A stretch of DNA of 11,243 nucleotides from UBA7378 sp049611805 (GCA_049611805.1 JBMZAX010000026.1:1-11243); one strand, 5' to 3'; counted from the first letter of the stretch, positions 1-11,191 are shown. Program-made: numbers and translations. The notes: generated by a model not told the origin, from the sequence alone.

Positions 1-3606
<3,606 letters not shown>

Positions 3607-3625
3607 TGGGGCGCGCGCGCACCCG

Positions 3626-3633
3626 AAAAGGAG
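3626..3633 (+). promoter_or_regulatory. rpoC ribosome binding site
   Basis: AAAAGGAG lies in the 34-nt rpoB-rpoC spacer and leaves 7 nt before the ATG at 3641. It fixes the rpoC start at 3641 over the in-frame ATG at 3656. The spacer has no terminator, so rpoB and rpoC are presumably cotranscribed. Confidence 0.85.
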
Positions 3634-3640
3634 ACGACCG

Positions 3641-6600
3641 ATGAACCACGAGGTCATGAACATCTTCAATCCGCAGGCCAGCCAGCAGGCCTTCGACCAG
3701 ATCAAGATTTCCATCGCCAGCCCGGAAAAAATCATGTCCTGGTCTTACGGGGAGATTAAAAAACCCGAAACCATCAATTACCGGACGTTCAAGCCGGAAC
3801 GCGACGGTCTGTTCTGCGCGCGGATTTTCGGCCCGATCAAGGATTATGAGTGTCTGTGCGGCAAATATAAGCGGATGAAGTTTAAAGGCGTCATCTGTGA
3901 AAAATGCGGTGTGGAAGTAACGCTCACCAAAGTGCGCCGCGAGCGCATGGGGCATATCGAACTGGCCGCGCCGGTCGCGCATATCTGGTTTTTGAAATCT
4001 CTGCCCAGCCGCATTGGTTTGTTGCTGGACATGACGCTGAAAGATCTGGAACGGGTTTTGTATTTCGAGCATTTCATTGTGCTGGACCCGCTTTTGTCGC
4101 CGCTCAAAAAAGGACAATTGCTGTCGGAAGAAGAATATTTCGAAGCCCAAGACGAATATGGCGAAGACACATTTGTCGCCGGCATTGGTGCCGAGGCCGT
4201 GCGCGTCATGCTGGAGGAAATCGACCTTGAGAAATTGCGCGACGAGTTGCGCGTCGAAATTGCCGAGGCCACGACCGAACTGAAGCCGAAAAAACTGGCA
4301 AAGCGCCTGAAAGTTGTTGAAGCGTTTTTGCGTTCGGGCGGTCGTCCGGAATGGATGATTATGAATGTCGTGCCGGTTATTCCACCGGAATTGCGCCCGC
4401 TTGTACCGCTGGACGGTGGCCGCTTTGCGACCTCTGACCTGAATGATCTCTATCGCCGCGTTATCAACCGCAACAACCGTCTGAAGCGGCTCATCGAGTT
4501 GCGCGCGCCGGATATTATCGTTCGCAATGAAAAGCGTATGTTGCAGGAATCCGTTGATGCGCTCTTCGACAACGGGCGTCGCGGCCGTGTGATTACCGGC
4601 GGCAATAAACGCCCGCTCAAATCGCTGTCGGACATGCTGAAAGGCAAGCAGGGCCGCTTCCGGCAAAACCTGCTCGGCAAGCGCGTTGACTATTCGGGCC
4701 GCTCGGTGATTGTGGTCGGCCCCGAACTGAAACTGCATCAATGCGGCTTGCCGAAGAAAATGGCGCTTGAGCTGTTCAAGCCGTTTATCTATTCGCGCCT
4801 TGAAGCCAAGGGGCTGTCGGCGACGGTCAAGCAATCAAAGAAAATGGTCGAGAAAGAGCGCCCCGAAGTCTGGGATATTCTCGATGAGGTGATCCGTGAG
4901 CATCCGGTTATGTTGAACCGCGCGCCGACGCTGCACCGTTTGGGCATTCAGGCTTTTGAGCCGGTGCTTATCGAGGGCAAGGCCATTCAGCTTCACCCGC
5001 TGGTTTGCGCCGCGTTCAATGCCGACTTTGACGGCGACCAAATGGCCGTGCATGTGCCGCTGTCGCTTGAAGCGCAGCTGGAAGCCCGCGTGCTGATGAT
5101 GTCGACCAATAATATTTTGCACCCGGCAAACGGCACGCCGATTATCGTGCCGTCGCAGGATATTGTGCTGGGTCTTTACTATATGACCTTGCAGCGCGAC
5201 GGCGCGGAAGGCGAGGGCATGCTGGTCTCGGACATTGCCGAACTGGAACATGCGCTCGACCAGAAAACCATTACCCTGCACTCGAAAATCAAGGCCCGCG
5301 TTGAAGAGATGGATGCCGAAGGCAATCTCGCCACGCGCATTGTCGATACCACGCCGGGACGGTTTATTCTGGCCCAGGAGCTGCCGAAGCACGTCAATCT
5401 GCCTTATGAGACGATTAACAAGCTGATGTCCAAGAAAGAAATTTCCAAGGTCATCGACGCCGTTTACCGTCACTGCGGCCAGAAGGAAACCGTGCTGTTT
5501 TGCGACCACATTATGAAGGTCGGCTTCCGCGAAGCCTGCCGCGCCGGTATTTCCTTTGGTAAGGACGATATGGTTATTCCCGAAACCAAAGTGGATCTCA
5601 TTGAGGAAACCACCAATCTCGCCAAGGAATATGAGCAGCAATATATTGACGGTCTGATTACGCAAGGCGAGAAATACAACAAGGTTGTGGACGCCTGGGC
5701 GCGTTGCACCGACCGCGTTGCCGACGCGATGATGGCGAAAATTTCAACCGTCGATGCCGAGGATACCGAAGACGAAAACTTCATCAATTCCATCTATATG
5801 ATGTCGCATTCGGGCGCGCGCGGTTCACCGGCGCAGATGAAACAGCTTGCCGGCATGCGCGGGCTGATGGCGAAACCGTCGGGCGAGATTATCGAAACGC
5901 CGATTATCTCCAACTTCAAAGAAGGCCTGTCGGTTCTGGAATACTTCAACTCGACCCATGGTGCGCGTAAAGGCCTTGCCGATACCGCGCTGAAAACGGC
6001 CAATTCGGGCTATCTGACGCGGCGTCTCGTCGATGTGGCGCAAGATTGCATCGTCAATGAGGTCGATTGCGGCACCACGGCAGGCATAACCGTCGCCGCC
6101 GTGATTGACGCCGGTGAGGTGATTACCTCGCTCAGCGACCGTGTGCTGGGTCGTGTGCCGGTCGCCGATGTGGTCAATCCGGCCAATGACGAGGTTATCG
6201 TCAAGGCCGGTGAACTGATTTCGGAAGAACATCTCGGCGCGATTGAAGAGGCCAATCTGGTCAGCATCAAAATTCGCTCGGCGCTGACATGCGAAACGAA
6301 AAACGGCGTGTGCGCGGCGTGTTACGGGCGCGACCTTGCCCGCGGAACGCCGGTGAATATGGGCGAGGCGGTCGGCGTGATCGCGGCCCAGTCAATCGGT
6401 GAGCCGGGCACGCAATTGACCATGCGTACGTTCCACATTGGGGGCACGGCGCAAGTGGTTGACCAGTCCTTTATCGAGTCGAATGCCGAAGGTCAGGTGC
6501 AGATCGAAAATGCAAATATCGTGACCGACAGTTCGGGCCGCTCGGTCGTGATGGGCCGTAATGTGGCCATCAAGATTGTCGATGCCAACGGTTTGGAGCG

Positions 6601-7831
6601 CGCAAGCCATAAACTGACCTATGGTGCGCGTCTGCGCGTCAGCGAAGGCGACGAAATCAAGCGCGGTGCGCGTTTGGCCGAGTGGGAACCTTATGCCATT
6701 CCGATTTTGACCGAGCTGGAAGGCACGGTCGAGTTTGAAGACCTTGTCGAAGGCGTGTCGATTACGGAAGTCACGGACGAGGCCACGGGCATTTCCCAGC
6801 GCGTTGTCGCAGACAGTTCCGGTCAGGCGCGCGGTGCCGATCTGAAACCGGCCATGGTCATTAAAGACGGCAAGGGCGCTGTCAAAAAGCTCTCAAACGG
6901 CAATGAAGCCCGCTATATTCTTGCGGTCGGTGCCATTTTGTCCGTTGAGCCGGGCGCCGAGGTGCATGCCGGTGACACGCTGGCGCGTATTCCGACGGAA
7001 GGCGCGACCTCAAGCGACATTACCGGCGGTCTGCCGCGGGTTGCCGAGCTGTTCGAAGCCCGCCGACCCAAAGACCATGCGATTATTGCCGAAATTACCG
7101 GACGTGTGGAGTTTGGGCGCGACTATAAAAACAAGCGCCGTATCGTCATTCATCCGGAAGAGGCCGATATGGAACCGGTGGAATATCTCGTTCCCAAAGC
7201 CAAGCACCTGTCCGTTCAGGAAGGTGACATCATCGAAAAGGGCGAATATCTCATCGACGGCCACCCCGCGCCGCATGATATTCTGGCGATTTCCGGTGTT
7301 GAAGAGCTGGCGGCCTATCTGGTGAATGAAATTCAGGATGTGTATCGCCTGCAGGGCGTGACAATTAATGACAAGCACATTGAGGTGATTGTCCGTCAGA
7401 TGTTGCAGAAGATTGAAATCCAGACCACCGGCGACAGCGACTTCCTGTCGGGCGAGCAAATCGACCGTATGGAGTTTGACGAAGCGGTCGAGAAATTGCA
7501 GGCCGAAGGCAAGGAAGTGCCGACAGGAACCCCGATTTTGCTCGGTATTACAAAGGCTTCGCTGCAAACGCGGTCATTTATCTCGGCTGCGTCCTTCCAG
7601 GAAACCACGCGTGTTCTGACGGAAGCGGCGATTAACGGCAAATATGACGAATTGATCGGTCTGAAAGAAAACGTGATTGTCGGGCGGCTTATTCCGGCCG
7701 GTACGGGCGGCATTATGCAGCGTCTGAAGGGCGAGGCGAGTGCGCGCGATGCGGAGCTGGCGGTCGATGTGCCTGTGGGCATTGAAGCGGCCGGTGAGGA
7801 AAGCGAAACGGCGGAAGAAGCCGGCGCATAA
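3641..7831 (+). CDS. rpoC: DNA-directed RNA polymerase subunit beta'
   Basis: Complete 1396-residue beta' subunit (E. coli 1407), which carries the catalytic magnesium site. The N-terminal zinc ribbon cysteines are C71, C73, C86 and C89. LLGKRVDYSGRSVIVVGPEL marks the switch and active-site region. The catalytic motif NADFDGD is residues 460-466, with Asp462, Asp464 and Asp466 as the Mg ligands. The bridge helix is at about 765-800 (SGARGSPAQMKQLAGMRGL). The second zinc site is C810, C884, C891 and C894. The trigger loop includes TMRTFHIGG with M928, R929 and H932. It is followed by a long insertion (about 940-1126) matching the proteobacterial SI3 insert, then the conserved DITGGLPRVAELFEARRPK and FISAASFQETTRVLTEAAI blocks. 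The last 40 or so residues form a variable tail that becomes Ala- and Glu-rich at the very end. The start at 3641 is supported by the Shine-Dalgarno sequence and the family-typical MNxEVMNxFNP start. An intrinsic terminator follows within 25 nt. No key residue is missing. Confidence 0.99.
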   Translation: MNHEVMNIFNPQASQQAFDQIKISIASPEKIMSWSYGEIKKPETINYRTFKPERDGLFCARIFGPIKDYECLCGKYKRMKFKGVICEKCGVEVTLTKVRRERMGHIELAAPVAHIWFLKSLPSRIGLLLDMTLKDLERVLYFEHFIVLDPLLSPLKKGQLLSEEEYFEAQDEYGEDTFVAGIGAEAVRVMLEEIDLEKLRDELRVEIAEATTELKPKKLAKRLKVVEAFLRSGGRPEWMIMNVVPVIPPELRPLVPLDGGRFATSDLNDLYRRVINRNNRLKRLIELRAPDIIVRNEKRMLQESVDALFDNGRRGRVITGGNKRPLKSLSDMLKGKQGRFRQNLLGKRVDYSGRSVIVVGPELKLHQCGLPKKMALELFKPFIYSRLEAKGLSATVKQSKKMVEKERPEVWDILDEVIREHPVMLNRAPTLHRLGIQAFEPVLIEGKAIQLHPLVCAAFNADFDGDQMAVHVPLSLEAQLEARVLMMSTNNILHPANGTPIIVPSQDIVLGLYYMTLQRDGAEGEGMLVSDIAELEHALDQKTITLHSKIKARVEEMDAEGNLATRIVDTTPGRFILAQELPKHVNLPYETINKLMSKKEISKVIDAVYRHCGQKETVLFCDHIMKVGFREACRAGISFGKDDMVIPETKVDLIEETTNLAKEYEQQYIDGLITQGEKYNKVVDAWARCTDRVADAMMAKISTVDAEDTEDENFINSIYMMSHSGARGSPAQMKQLAGMRGLMAKPSGEIIETPIISNFKEGLSVLEYFNSTHGARKGLADTALKTANSGYLTRRLVDVAQDCIVNEVDCGTTAGITVAAVIDAGEVITSLSDRVLGRVPVADVVNPANDEVIVKAGELISEEHLGAIEEANLVSIKIRSALTCETKNGVCAACYGRDLARGTPVNMGEAVGVIAAQSIGEPGTQLTMRTFHIGGTAQVVDQSFIESNAEGQVQIENANIVTDSSGRSVVMGRNVAIKIVDANGLERASHKLTYGARLRVSEGDEIKRGARLAEWEPYAIPILTELEGTVEFEDLVEGVSITEVTDEATGISQRVVADSSGQARGADLKPAMVIKDGKGAVKKLSNGNEARYILAVGAILSVEPGAEVHAGDTLARIPTEGATSSDITGGLPRVAELFEARRPKDHAIIAEITGRVEFGRDYKNKRRIVIHPEEADMEPVEYLVPKAKHLSVQEGDIIEKGEYLIDGHPAPHDILAISGVEELAAYLVNEIQDVYRLQGVTINDKHIEVIVRQMLQKIEIQTTGDSDFLSGEQIDRMEFDEAVEKLQAEGKEVPTGTPILLGITKASLQTRSFISAASFQETTRVLTEAAINGKYDELIGLKENVIVGRLIPAGTGGIMQRLKGEASARDAELAVDVPVGIEAAGEESETAEEAGA

Positions 7832-7855
7832 AGCACCGCTTTTTTCATGTTAAAG

Positions 7856-7890
7856 ACGCCGGGAACCCCAAGCGGTTTCCGGCGTTTTTT
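7856..7890 (+). terminator. Intrinsic terminator downstream of rpoC
   Basis: A 12-bp stem (left arm 7856-7867, acgccgggaacc; right arm 7874-7885, ggtttccggcgt) closes a 6-nt loop, ccaagc. One G-U pair is the only imperfection. A run of six T residues (7885-7890) follows at once. It starts 24 nt after the rpoC stop codon and is a textbook Rho-independent terminator. It implies that the rpoBC transcript ends here, at least in part, and that rpsL has its own promoter. Confidence 0.93.
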
Positions 7891-7939
7891 CGTGGCAAAT
7901 TATGAATTTTCAAAAAATCAATAAAAATCCAATCAACGC
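7891..7939 (+). promoter_or_regulatory. A/T-rich tract, possible UP element
   Basis: The stretch just after the rpoC terminator, especially 7897-7934, is rich in A and T with several A-tracts (for example caaaaaatcaataaaaat), in clear contrast with the G+C-rich coding sequence around it. It ends directly before a TTGACC hexamer. Such tracts upstream of a -35 box can contact the alpha subunit C-terminal domain at strong ribosomal promoters. That role here is inferred from position and composition only. Confidence 0.35.
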
Positions 7940-7968
7940 TTGACCAAACACGCTGATTTTCGTAAGAA
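7940..7968 (+). promoter_or_regulatory. Candidate sigma-70-type promoter for the str operon
   Basis: TTGACC (7940-7945) matches the -35 consensus at five of six positions. After a 17-nt spacer comes TAAGAA (7963-7968), a poor -10 box matching TATAAT at three positions. The support is the good -35 box, the ideal spacing, the A/T-rich tract upstream and the position between the rpoC terminator and rpsL. The predicted transcript start would be near 7975, giving a leader of about 235 nt. The weak -10 keeps this tentative; I saw no better pair in the gap. Confidence 0.42.
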
Positions 7969-8209
7969 ACCCTCACTTTGGTAACAGGGCTGTAGGTTTA
8001 CAGCGATTGCGGGGCCAACCCAATATCCAGACGACCTAAACGCTGTTTATTGATCTGAAGTGATTTTTAACGCGCATGATTCCGCTGGAATCCTCTGCAA
8101 CCGTCGGGATGGAGCAGGCTGTTCCCTTTCGGCATTTGGGCTTTCGGGATTGTGCCACGGGCGTGATCTCCGTTTGGCCCGTTCGTGTTTGATTATGGGA
8201 GTTGGCTGA
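7969..8209 (+). promoter_or_regulatory. Putative structured 5' leader of rpsL
   Basis: This non-coding stretch contains several short inverted repeats. A perfect 6-bp stem GCTGTA/TACAGC has a GGTT loop (7989-8004). A perfect 6-bp stem GATTCC/GGAATC has a 3-nt loop (8078-8092). A 6-bp stem GGAGCA/TGTTCC with one G-U pair has a 3-nt loop (8111-8125). A perfect 6-bp stem ACGGGC/GCCCGT has a 14-nt loop (8157-8182), 14 nt upstream of the rpsL Shine-Dalgarno sequence. CTTTCGG is repeated at 8126-8132 and 8141-8147. None of the hairpins has a U-tract, so none is a simple terminator. No tRNA or recognised riboswitch is seen. Ribosomal protein operons often have regulatory leaders, but a regulatory role here is inference. 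Confidence 0.35.
8197..8201 (+). promoter_or_regulatory. rpsL ribosome binding site
   Basis: GGGAG lies 8 nt before the rpsL ATG. An in-frame TGA occupies the three bases directly before that ATG (8207-8209), so the start at 8210 cannot be extended upstream. The site also falls inside a 4-codon frame (8195-8209). Confidence 0.8.
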
Positions 8210-8581
8210 ATGCCTACGATTAACCAGTTAATCCGCAAGCCGCGGACAAAGGTTTTGAAACGCAACAAAGTGCCGGCCATGGAGGCCTGCCCGCAACGGC
8301 GTGGTGTGTGTACGCGCGTGTATACAACAACGCCGAAAAAGCCGAACTCGGCCTTGCGGAAAGTTGCCCGTGTGCGTCTGACCAGCGGTTACGAAGTAAC
8401 CAGCTATATCCCCGGCGAGGGGCATAATCTGCAGGAACACTCGGTTGTCATGATCCGCGGCGGTCGCGTGAAAGACCTGCCGGGCGTGCGCTATCACATT
8501 ATTCGCGGCGTGCTCGATACCCAGGGCGTCAAAGACCGCAAACAGCGTCGTTCGAAATACGGCGCCAAGCGTCCGAAATAG
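8210..8581 (+). CDS. rpsL: 30S ribosomal protein S12
   Basis: Complete 123-residue S12, the small-subunit protein at the decoding centre that contributes to tRNA selection accuracy and is the classical streptomycin-resistance locus. The sequence is near-canonical throughout: MPTINQLIRKPR at the start, TTTPKKPNSALRKVARVRL, SYIPGEGHNLQEHSVV, RGGRVKDLPGVRYH and a basic C-terminus SKYGAKRPK. Lys43 (codon at 8336) and Lys88, the usual resistance positions, are unchanged. Asp89, which is methylthiolated by RimO in many bacteria, is present. It is the first gene of the str cluster. Its stop codon TAG runs into the Shine-Dalgarno sequence of rpsG, which suggests translational coupling. Confidence 0.99.
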   Translation: MPTINQLIRKPRTKVLKRNKVPAMEACPQRRGVCTRVYTTTPKKPNSALRKVARVRLTSGYEVTSYIPGEGHNLQEHSVVMIRGGRVKDLPGVRYHIIRGVLDTQGVKDRKQRRSKYGAKRPK

Positions 8582-8587
8582 GGGGAA
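8581..8587 (+). promoter_or_regulatory. rpsG ribosome binding site overlapping the rpsL stop
   Basis: GGGGGAA begins with the last base of the rpsL TAG codon and sits about 6-8 nt before the rpsG ATG. Ribosomes ending S12 synthesis would cover this site, so reinitiation or coupling is likely. Confidence 0.8.
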
Positions 8588-8593
8588 CAGCCA

Positions 8594-9064
8594 ATGTCAC
8601 GCCGCCACCGCGCAGAAAAACGAGACGTTATCCCCGACGCCAAATATGGCGACGAGGTGCTGACCAAATTCATGAACAGCCTGATGCTGCACGGCAAAAA
8701 GTCAACGGCGGAGCGCATTCTCTATGGCGCGCTGGATGCCATTGAAGGCAAGCTGAGCCGTGAGCCGGTGTCGGTGTTTCACGAGGCATTGGAAAATGTC
8801 ATGCCGGCGGTTGAAGTGCGCTCGCGTCGTGTTGGCGGGGCCACCTATCAGGTGCCGGTCGAAGTGCGCACCGACCGCAAGCAGGCACTGGCCATTCGCT
8901 GGCTTATTTCTGCGGCGCGCGGGCGCGGCGAAAACACCATGGTTGACCGCCTGGCCGGTGAACTGATGGATGCCGTCAACAATCGCGGCACGGCGGTGAA
9001 AAAGCGTGAAGACACGCACCGCATGGCCGAAGCCAACCGCGCCTTTTCCCATTATCGCTGGTAA
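8594..9064 (+). CDS. rpsG: 30S ribosomal protein S7
   Basis: Complete 156-residue S7, the primary binding protein that nucleates assembly of the 30S head on the 3' major domain of 16S rRNA and lies near the E site. Family blocks are clear: MSRRHRAEKR, a basic arm at the start; FMNSLMLHGKKSTAERI; VEVRSRRVGGATYQVPVEV; RWLISAARGRGENTM; and the C-terminal KKREDTHRMAEANRAFSHYRW. The length matches the usual short bacterial form. The spacer from rpsL is only 12 nt. In E. coli S7 represses its operon by binding a roughly 100-nt rpsL-rpsG intercistronic region, which does not exist here, so any feedback must work differently. Confidence 0.99.
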   Translation: MSRRHRAEKRDVIPDAKYGDEVLTKFMNSLMLHGKKSTAERILYGALDAIEGKLSREPVSVFHEALENVMPAVEVRSRRVGGATYQVPVEVRTDRKQALAIRWLISAARGRGENTMVDRLAGELMDAVNNRGTAVKKREDTHRMAEANRAFSHYRW

Positions 9065-9073
9065 CTTTCTCCC

Positions 9074-9078
9074 GAGGA
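9074..9078 (+). promoter_or_regulatory. fusA ribosome binding site
   Basis: GAGGA lies in the 21-nt rpsG-fusA spacer with 7 nt before the ATG at 9086. The rpsG stop at 9062-9064 is in the same frame, so no longer fusA start is possible. Confidence 0.8.
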
Positions 9079-9085
9079 CCCACCC

Positions 9086-11161
9086 ATGGCACGCCAAACT
9101 TCACTGAATGATTATCGCAATATCGGCATTATGGCGCATATCGACGCCGGCAAAACGACAACCACGGAACGTATCCTTTATTATACGGGCGTGAGTTATA
9201 AAATCGGTGAGGTGCATGACGGTGCCGCCACCATGGACTGGATGGAGCAGGAACAAGAGCGCGGCATTACCATTACATCGGCCGCCACCACATGCTTCTG
9301 GCGCGACAAGCGCATCAATATTATCGACACGCCCGGCCATGTGGACTTCACCATTGAGGTGGAGCGTTCACTGCGCGTGCTTGACGGCGCGGTTGCCGTG
9401 TTTGACAGCGTTGCCGGTGTTGAGCCGCAATCGGAAACAGTGTGGCGTCAGGCCGACAAATATTCGGTGCCGCGCATGTGCTTCGTGAACAAAATGGATC
9501 GCATGGGCGCAGATTTTTTCCGCTGTGTCGAAATGATTAAAGACCGCCTTGGCGCCACCCCGCTGGTTCTGCAACTGCCGATTGGGGCCGAAGCCGAATA
9601 TGAAGGGCTGGTCGATTTGGTGCGGATGAAAGAGGTCGTCTGGAAAGACGAGGCGCTGGGCGCGGAATATGAATATGTCGATATTCGCGACGCGCTGAAA
9701 GACCAGGCCGAAGAATATCGCGCCGCACTGGTTGAGGCCGCGGTTGAGGTCGATGATGACGTGATGGAGGCCTATCTCGAAGGCACCGAGCCCGACGAAG
9801 AAACGCTGATACGCTGCATTCGCAAAGGCACAATAGACCAGAATTTCGTGCCGGTGCTGAACGGCACGGCCTTCAAAAACAAGGGCGTTCAGCCGCTTCT
9901 GGATGCGGTTGTTGATTTTATGCCCTCGCCGCTTGATGTGGCCGCCATTCAGGGCATTGACGCAAAAACCGAAGAAGAAATTGTGCGTAATTCTTCCGAT
10001 GATGAGCCGCTCTCCATGCTGGCGTTCAAAATTGCCAATGACCCGTTTGTCGGCTCACTGACATTTGCGCGGATTTATTCGGGCAAGCTTGAAAGCGGAT
10101 CGTCGGTCGTCAATACGGTCAAAGACAAGCGCGAGCGCATCGGGCGTATGCTGCAAATGCACGCCAATTCGCGCGAAGAAATCAAAGAAGCCTATGCCGG
10201 TGATATTGTGGCGCTGGTGGGCATGAAAGACACAACCACGGGCGACACGCTGTGTGCCACTGACAGCCCGGTTATTCTTGAGCGCATGGAGTTCCCCGAT
10301 CCGGTTATCGAGGTTGCGGTTGAGCCGAAAACCAAGGGCGACCAGGAAAAAATGGGTCTGGCGCTCAGCCGTCTTGCCCAGGAAGACCCTTCATTCCGTG
10401 TGAAATCCGACGAAGAAAGCGGCCAGACCGTGATTGCCGGTATGGGCGAATTGCATCTCGACATCATCGTCGACCGCATGAAGCGCGAGTTCAAGGTGGA
10501 GGCCAATGTCGGCGCGCCGCAAGTGGCGTATCGCGAGACTTTCACCAAACATACCGAGGTGGATTACACGCATAAGAAACAAACCGGCGGTTCGGGTCAG
10601 TTTGCGCGCGTGAAAATGATTATCACGCCGATGGAACCGGGCGGCGGATACGAGTTCGACAATAAAATCGTCGGCGGTGCCATCCCGCGTGAATATATTC
10701 CGGGCGTTGAAAAAGGCATTGAAAGCGTGCGTGAAAACGGCGTGCTTGCCGGCTTCCCGATGATCGACTTCAAGGTCGAGCTTATCGACGGCGCATTCCA
10801 CGATGTGGACTCAAGCGTCATGGCCTTTGAGATTGCCGCGCGTGCGGCCTTCCGCGAAGCCTCGCGCGATGCCGGTGCAAAATTGCTGGAGCCGATTATG
10901 CTGGTCGAGGTGGTGACACCGGACGAGCATATGGGCGATGTCATCGGCGATTTGAACAGCCGCCGCGGACAGGTGCGCGGCACCGAAGCACGCGGCAATG
11001 CGTCTGTCATCACCTCAATGGTGCCGCTGGCAAATATGTTCGGCTATGTGAATACGCTGCGCTCAATGACGCAAGGCCGCGCGCAATATTCCATGCTGTT
11101 TGACCATTATGAACAGGTACCCCAAGCGGTATCTGACGAAGTTATTTCGAAATTGGCCTAA
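9086..11161 (+). CDS. fusA: Translation elongation factor G (EF-G)
   Basis: Complete 691-residue EF-G, the GTPase that drives translocation of tRNA and mRNA on the ribosome and, with ribosome recycling factor, splits post-termination ribosomes. The G-domain motifs are intact: P-loop AHIDAGKT at 17-24, switch I RGITI at 59-63, DTPGH at 81-85 with the catalytic His85, and NKMD at 135-138. The G' insert follows (about 155-260, acidic). Domain II begins near residue 300 (LAFKIANDPFVGSLTFARIYSG). Domain III contains the GMGELHLDII block, domain IV contains GVLAGFPMIDFKVELIDGAF and HDVDSSVMAFEIAA, and domain V contains EPIMLVEVVTPDEHMGDVIG. The length is slightly below E. coli (704) but normal for alphaproteobacteria. 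It is a bacterial housekeeping type judging by its place in the str cluster, not the fusA2-type paralogue. tuf follows after 30 nt. Confidence 0.99.
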   Translation: MARQTSLNDYRNIGIMAHIDAGKTTTTERILYYTGVSYKIGEVHDGAATMDWMEQEQERGITITSAATTCFWRDKRINIIDTPGHVDFTIEVERSLRVLDGAVAVFDSVAGVEPQSETVWRQADKYSVPRMCFVNKMDRMGADFFRCVEMIKDRLGATPLVLQLPIGAEAEYEGLVDLVRMKEVVWKDEALGAEYEYVDIRDALKDQAEEYRAALVEAAVEVDDDVMEAYLEGTEPDEETLIRCIRKGTIDQNFVPVLNGTAFKNKGVQPLLDAVVDFMPSPLDVAAIQGIDAKTEEEIVRNSSDDEPLSMLAFKIANDPFVGSLTFARIYSGKLESGSSVVNTVKDKRERIGRMLQMHANSREEIKEAYAGDIVALVGMKDTTTGDTLCATDSPVILERMEFPDPVIEVAVEPKTKGDQEKMGLALSRLAQEDPSFRVKSDEESGQTVIAGMGELHLDIIVDRMKREFKVEANVGAPQVAYRETFTKHTEVDYTHKKQTGGSGQFARVKMIITPMEPGGGYEFDNKIVGGAIPREYIPGVEKGIESVRENGVLAGFPMIDFKVELIDGAFHDVDSSVMAFEIAARAAFREASRDAGAKLLEPIMLVEVVTPDEHMGDVIGDLNSRRGQVRGTEARGNASVITSMVPLANMFGYVNTLRSMTQGRAQYSMLFDHYEQVPQAVSDEVISKLA

Positions 11162-11180
11162 CCGAATTAGAAGACCCGAC

Positions 11181-11186
11181 GGAGAG
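11181..11186 (+). promoter_or_regulatory. tuf ribosome binding site
   Basis: GGAGAG lies in the 30-nt fusA-tuf spacer, with its core GGAG 7 nt before the ATG at 11192. No terminator or promoter is seen in the spacer, so tuf is probably on the same transcript. Confidence 0.8.
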
Positions 11187-11191
11187 AAAAA

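Noticed and set aside
7830..7845. Short inverted repeat AAAGC/GCTTT followed by T residues at the rpoC stop, as a first terminator
   Set aside because: Only 5 bp with a 3-nt loop and mostly A-T pairs; too weak. The 12-bp stem at 7856-7885 with its own T-tract is the convincing terminator.
7902..7943. 13-codon frame (MNFQKINKNPINA) just downstream of the rpoC terminator
   Set aside because: No Shine-Dalgarno sequence upstream, composition simply reflects the A/T-rich tract, and its stop overlaps the candidate -35 box.
8047..8280. 77-codon minus-strand frame across the rpsL leader and rpsL start
   Set aside because: It overlaps the start of rpsL in antisense, is rich in Arg, Pro and Ser, and resembles no known protein. 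It looks like a chance frame.
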